Assembly: GCF_003614885.1 (NCBI RefSeq) | Contig: NZ_QZMS01000011.1 | Coordinates: forward strand, 558,001 to 622,000 | Length of the DNA: 64,000 bases | Direction of reading: 5' to 3' | Source of the DNA: Photobacterium salinisoli | Lineage (GTDB): Bacteria; Pseudomonadota; Gammaproteobacteria; Enterobacterales; Vibrionaceae | Shown here: in pieces, positions 60,991 to 64,000 of the stretch | How the letters are laid out: the number at the start of each line of letters is the position of its first letter | Numbering within the stretch: position 1 is the first letter of the stretch | Made by a program: the position numbers and the translations under genes | The notes under the pieces: model-generated | The model's input: the letters and a program-made list of their open reading frames with translations, nothing else | Told to the model about the DNA's origin: nothing | Databases searched by the model: none

Positions 60991-61652
60991 TGAGTCAAGC
61001 CAGACAGGCCATACTGGCCCGCTTACGGGCCGCAGATGTTCATACTGATCACCAAGGTTCGCCTGATTCCGAGCCTGTGTATACCCCCTGGCAGGCAGCG
61101 AATGACGCACAGCGTACCGCTCGCTTCTGCGAGCAACTGACGGGTAATCATGCTGAAATTTATCGCTGCACATCCGGTGGTTTAACCGATCAACTCCGGC
61201 AGATTCTCAAACACGCGGGCGCTCGTAAAACGGCAGCTGGCACAGCCGGCGATTATCGCAACAACATAGAAGAAGCGACCCGGGATATATCCCTCGTGCC
61301 TTTTGATAAGCCGATAGAAGATTGGAAAGCCAGTCTGTTTGCTGACATTGATGCTGGCATCACGCATGTACATGCCGCTATTGCGGATACCGGAACACTG
61401 GTGCTGAGACCGGATGAAACAGAACCGAGAACGCTGTCTCTGGTGCCGCCCTGCCATATTGCCATCGTGAACCATTCCTCCCTGACCGACAACTTCGCTG
61501 CGCTGATGGACACGCAACACTGGCAGCAGGGGCTGCCGACCAATGTTGTGCTGATTTCCGGCCCGTCAAAAACAGCCGATATTCAGCAAACTCTGGCCTA
61601 TGGCGCTCACGGCCCGCGCCGACTCATTGTGATTTTGCTTGAAGACAAGTGA
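60990..61652 (+). CDS. lutC: LutC-type lactate utilisation protein
   Basis: A 220-residue LUD-domain protein (YkgG). It begins MSQARQAILARLRAADV and contains ITHVHAAIADTGTLVLRPDE, then TEPRTLSLVPPCHIAIVN and NVVLISGPSKTADIQQTLAY, the LutC signature region. It is the third subunit of the L-lactate-oxidising complex. It shares the TAATG junction with lutB. No lactate permease or LutR-type regulator gene is adjacent. Confidence 0.92.
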   Translation: MSQARQAILARLRAADVHTDHQGSPDSEPVYTPWQAANDAQRTARFCEQLTGNHAEIYRCTSGGLTDQLRQILKHAGARKTAAGTAGDYRNNIEEATRDISLVPFDKPIEDWKASLFADIDAGITHVHAAIADTGTLVLRPDETEPRTLSLVPPCHIAIVNHSSLTDNFAALMDTQHWQQGLPTNVVLISGPSKTADIQQTLAYGAHGPRRLIVILLEDK

Positions 61653-62277
61653 AAACAGGCGATTGATAGCTAAATTCACCCATAACGTGCAAAAGAAAAA
61701 GCCGCACGTTGCGTGCGGCTTGTGTACTTTCTTGCTACCTTCAGTCTACCTACTCAGCACACTGATGGCCTTTCTTAACGCGGGCTTCGCCACTCATTAC
61801 GTTGAGTATGCCGTACTCGATAATCGTCATTCATTTCAATCGAGCATTGTGGTTATTTGGCGAAGAAGTATTAATTGTCTTGTGTTGTTGCATTCCAAAT
61901 TGTAACACTAAGTTTTCACCGTCTTAGTGCCTTGGTGCTTTAGCGGTTGCGTCCTCTGAAGCCGGAAACAACCAAGAAGCAGGAACATGAGAGTATCGAA
62001 GAACAGCTAAATCCTCCAGAAGCTAGAGCATGAAACTCTCTCACTTCACACGCTTCACTAATACTATGGTATCAAATCCTGTATTTCGCAACTTTTGCAG
62101 CGATGTTTAGGTGATTTTTCCCTGATACCTATCCGCCTTTCACAGGCAGCCCAAACGACTGGCAAACTGCTCAGTAACAGTGAGCAATCAGCATCATTTT
62201 TTCACTATATAGTGTAGAATCCTCCGCTTAAATTCAGGGTCAACACCCGCCAGCAGGACAGAAAAAGAGGAGAGATT
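61653..62277. other. Long intergenic region with a terminator and one possible micro-ORF
   Basis: About 625 bases. The left end has the lut terminator. On the minus strand, 61830-61750 encodes a possible 26-residue peptide starting MTIIEYGILNVMSGEAR and ending KKGHQCAE, without a ribosome site. The 61900-62200 part contains no frame of note and no recognisable RNA gene. The right end should carry the promoter of the TDT transporter. Confidence 0.4.
61699..61721 (+). terminator. Rho-independent terminator of lutABC
   Basis: AAGCCGCACG, three-base loop, CGTGCGGCTT. The tract after it is only partly T-rich. Confidence 0.75.
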
Positions 62278-63240
62278 GTGGCACTCGGCAAAGCATTTAT
62301 TCAGGTCCCCACCGCCCAGGCAGCACTGGCATTAGCCATTACGGGCACCGGGCTTGCCTGGTCACTGTTTTATCCTGAATTCGGTATTCATGTCCGTTCT
62401 GTTTGCGCATTGATTGGCGCCTGCCTGCTCATTCCTGTAGTAATGAAATACCTGCTCAATCCCAAGCTGTTTCTGTCAGATTTACACCATCCGCTGTACG
62501 GCAGCCTGATGGCGCCTATGTCGATGACAATGCTGGTACTGGCTGATTACCTGGCAGGCGTCCACCCTGCCAGCGCCCGCGTCCTGTGGTATCCGGCACT
62601 GGTACTGCACCTCACCATGATGGTTTTGTTTTTCAGCTTTCAAATCAATAATTTCCGTCTGATACATTTGTATCCGAGCTGGTTCCTTTATCCCGTTGGC
62701 GCGATCAGTGGTACGCTGGCAGGCTCACAGCTGGGCTACGCTGAATTTTCCATCTTTATGACCAATGCCTGTGTGGCAATTTACTTCTTTATGCTGCCCG
62801 TGGTGCTGTACCGCTTATGCTTTGCCGGTCGCCTGCCCCGGGTCGCTCGCCCCACCCTGACCATCATGGCCGCCCCGGTGAACCTGTCGCTGACGGCGTA
62901 CCTGACAAATCTGGCCAGTCCCGATCCTATTCTGACCGGTGCGCTGGCGGGCATTGGCATCACGATGACCATCTTCGTTTACCTGTGTTACATCGACATT
63001 CTCAAATACAGATTCCAGCCTTCCATGGCCGCGATCACTTTTCCTTCCGTGATCAGTGCGGTTGCCATGCACCGATTGACAGAGTGGCTGCCGGATGACC
63101 ATGCGCTGTCAAAATACCTGAATCTGACAGGTGTGATCGAAATCAGTGTTGCTACCCTGCTGGTGTGCTGGGTCGGCGCTAACTATGCACTGTATTACTG
63201 GAACTCCTATTTCAGAGAGCCCTCCAGAGCCAGCCACTAA
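62278..63240 (+). CDS. TDT-family transporter (TehA/SLAC1-like)
   Basis: A 320-residue, ~10-span membrane protein of the tellurite-resistance/dicarboxylate transporter family. Features include GLAWSLFYPEFGIHVRSVCA, YGSLMAPMSMTMLVLADYL, NFRLIHLYPSWFLYPVG and FFMLPVVLYRL. Members transport C4-dicarboxylates, sulfite or anions such as chloride; the substrate here is unknown. The start is GTG 62278 with GGAGAG upstream. Confidence 0.86.
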   Translation: MALGKAFIQVPTAQAALALAITGTGLAWSLFYPEFGIHVRSVCALIGACLLIPVVMKYLLNPKLFLSDLHHPLYGSLMAPMSMTMLVLADYLAGVHPASARVLWYPALVLHLTMMVLFFSFQINNFRLIHLYPSWFLYPVGAISGTLAGSQLGYAEFSIFMTNACVAIYFFMLPVVLYRLCFAGRLPRVARPTLTIMAAPVNLSLTAYLTNLASPDPILTGALAGIGITMTIFVYLCYIDILKYRFQPSMAAITFPSVISAVAMHRLTEWLPDDHALSKYLNLTGVIEISVATLLVCWVGANYALYYWNSYFREPSRASH

Positions 63241-63244
63241 ACGC

Positions 63245-63268
63245 GAAAAGGCCCACAAGGGCCTTTTC
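63245..63268 (+). terminator. Terminator between the TDT transporter and convergent MFS gene
   Basis: GAAAAGGCCC, ACAA, GGGCCTTTTC. Works in both directions between convergent genes. Confidence 0.8.
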
Positions 63269-63279
63269 AGTTCGGGTTG

Positions 63280-64000
63280 TCAGACAGACGATGGTGCAAC
63301 AGCCACTCGGGGCTTATCCAGCCTGCCGGAAACCCAGGTTAAGGCAAATGCCAGCATCACAATCACAGCGCCAATCCAGGGTGCATCGGTCAGCGACATC
63401 TGCTCAATCACGACACCGCCTATCAGCGAACCCAGCGCAATACCGACATTAAACGCGGCAATGTTCAGTCCTGAAGCGACATCCACAGCCTGAGGGGTAT
63501 AACGCTTGGCAAGCTGAACCACGTACACCTGCAGGCCCGGCACATTGCCAAAGGCAAATGCCCCCCACACCAGCACAGTCAGGACCGCGAGCACAGGACT
63601 GTATGCGGTAAAAGTGAATGCCAGCAACACCAACGCCAGTGCGGCAAATATCCACAACAAGGCGGTTACCGGCCCTTTGCTGTCGGCCAGTTTTCCACCC
63701 CAGATGTTACCTGCCGCCACAGACACGCCGTAAATCAGCAAGATAACACTGATCGCTCCTTCCGCCAGGCCGGTTACCTGCTGAAGAATAGGGGCCAGAT
63801 AAGTAAACGCCACAAAGGTGCCGCCGTAACCAACGGCTGTCATGGCATAAACCAATAGCAGGCGCGGGTTCACTAACACCGCCAGTTGCTGTTTCAGTCG
63901 GGTTGGAGGCGACTGTTTCAGGTTTGCCGGTACCAGTAAGGCGCTGCCGATCAGGGCAACCAGGCCAAGTAACGCCACAATCAGGAAGGTTGCCCGCCAG
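63280..64000 (-). CDS. MFS permease (AraJ/arabinose efflux-like), N-terminus outside window
   Basis: The visible part is the C-terminal half of a 12-span MFS permease. The frame is open at position 64000 (WRATFLIVALLGL), so the start lies beyond the window. TYLAPILQQVTGLAEGAISV, GGKLADSKGPVTALLW and FGNVPGLQVYVVQLAKR, then ASGLNIAAFNVGIALGSLIG are typical of AraJ/YdhP-type efflux permeases. The substrate is unknown. Confidence 0.88.
   Translation of the reverse strand, partial: WRATFLIVALLGLVALIGSALLVPANLKQSPPTRLKQQLAVLVNPRLLLVYAMTAVGYGGTFVAFTYLAPILQQVTGLAEGAISVILLIYGVSVAAGNIWGGKLADSKGPVTALLWIFAALALVLLAFTFTAYSPVLAVLTVLVWGAFAFGNVPGLQVYVVQLAKRYTPQAVDVASGLNIAAFNVGIALGSLIGGVVIEQMSLTDAPWIGAVIVMLAFALTWVSGRLDKPRVAVAPSSV

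Noticed and set aside
1-64000. tRNA, rRNA, CRISPR array, integrase, prophage or complete IS
   Set aside because: None recognised on either strand by reading; short structured RNAs could still be missed without a covariance-model search.

Overview
The window reads as chromosomal DNA of a marine gammaproteobacterium, most likely a Vibrionaceae member (Photobacterium/Vibrio/Grimontia-like). The main clues are the betI-betB-betA-choX-choW-choV choline cluster in the order usual for vibrios, a chromosomal Qnr pentapeptide protein, YgiC, CbpA/CbpM, FetAB and DUF3187/DUF3332 proteins. This assignment is an inference from gene content; no rRNA or other phylogenetic marker gene is present. No tRNA, rRNA, CRISPR array, integrase or intact insertion sequence was seen.

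Layout. 1-6.3 kb: 3' part of a DUF808 membrane protein, then a caa3-type cytochrome c oxidase operon (subunit II with a fused cytochrome c, subunit I, two subunit III-family proteins, subunit IV). 6.4-11 kb: small lipoproteins, a nonsense-interrupted small gene, a DUF7282 secreted protein facing an M28 lipoprotein peptidase, and a DUF2799 lipoprotein. 11.3-18.5 kb: dadA with a divergent LysR gene, fetAB, an MsbA-type ABC exporter and a MauG/CcpA-like dihaem lipoprotein. 19-26.2 kb: the complete choline-to-glycine-betaine regulon with a candidate BetI operator. 26.8-31.9 kb: a GMC alcohol dehydrogenase, an AraC regulator and a periplasmic alkyl sulfatase, together a plausible alkyl-sulfate degradation module. 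32-34.7 kb: VOC protein, two acetyltransferases, and a ParD-like/methionine aminopeptidase pair preceded by two tandem dyad operators.

34.8-41 kb is the most unusual part. A ygiC-monooxygenase unit has been duplicated and the copies have decayed reciprocally. Copy 1 keeps ygiC but its monooxygenase is frameshifted; copy 2 keeps the monooxygenase but its ygiC is a remnant with two internal deletions. An A+T-rich block with a lipoprotein gene and qnr lies inside copy 1, and cbpA-cbpM lies between the copies.

41-49.4 kb: a mechanosensitive channel, NUDIX hydrolase, small envelope proteins, a REP-like dyad repeat, then MgtE, MscS-like, ZntB, an AstE-like deacylase and RimK in one direction. 49.7-58.6 kb: DUF3187 outer-membrane protein, LysR-controlled EmrAB-type efflux pair, Ada-AlkA plus Ogt alkylation repair, YbjQ, an exported dienelactone-hydrolase-like protein and YegP. 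58.8-64 kb: lutABC lactate oxidation operon, a 625-bp stretch without a clear gene, a TDT-family transporter and the C-terminal part of an MFS permease running off the end.

Most starts were moved from the longest possible reading frame to an internal ATG/GTG with a Shine-Dalgarno sequence; these choices are given per gene. I did not find a clearly new system. The best leads are the reciprocal duplication decay and the ParD-like/Map module with its tandem operators.
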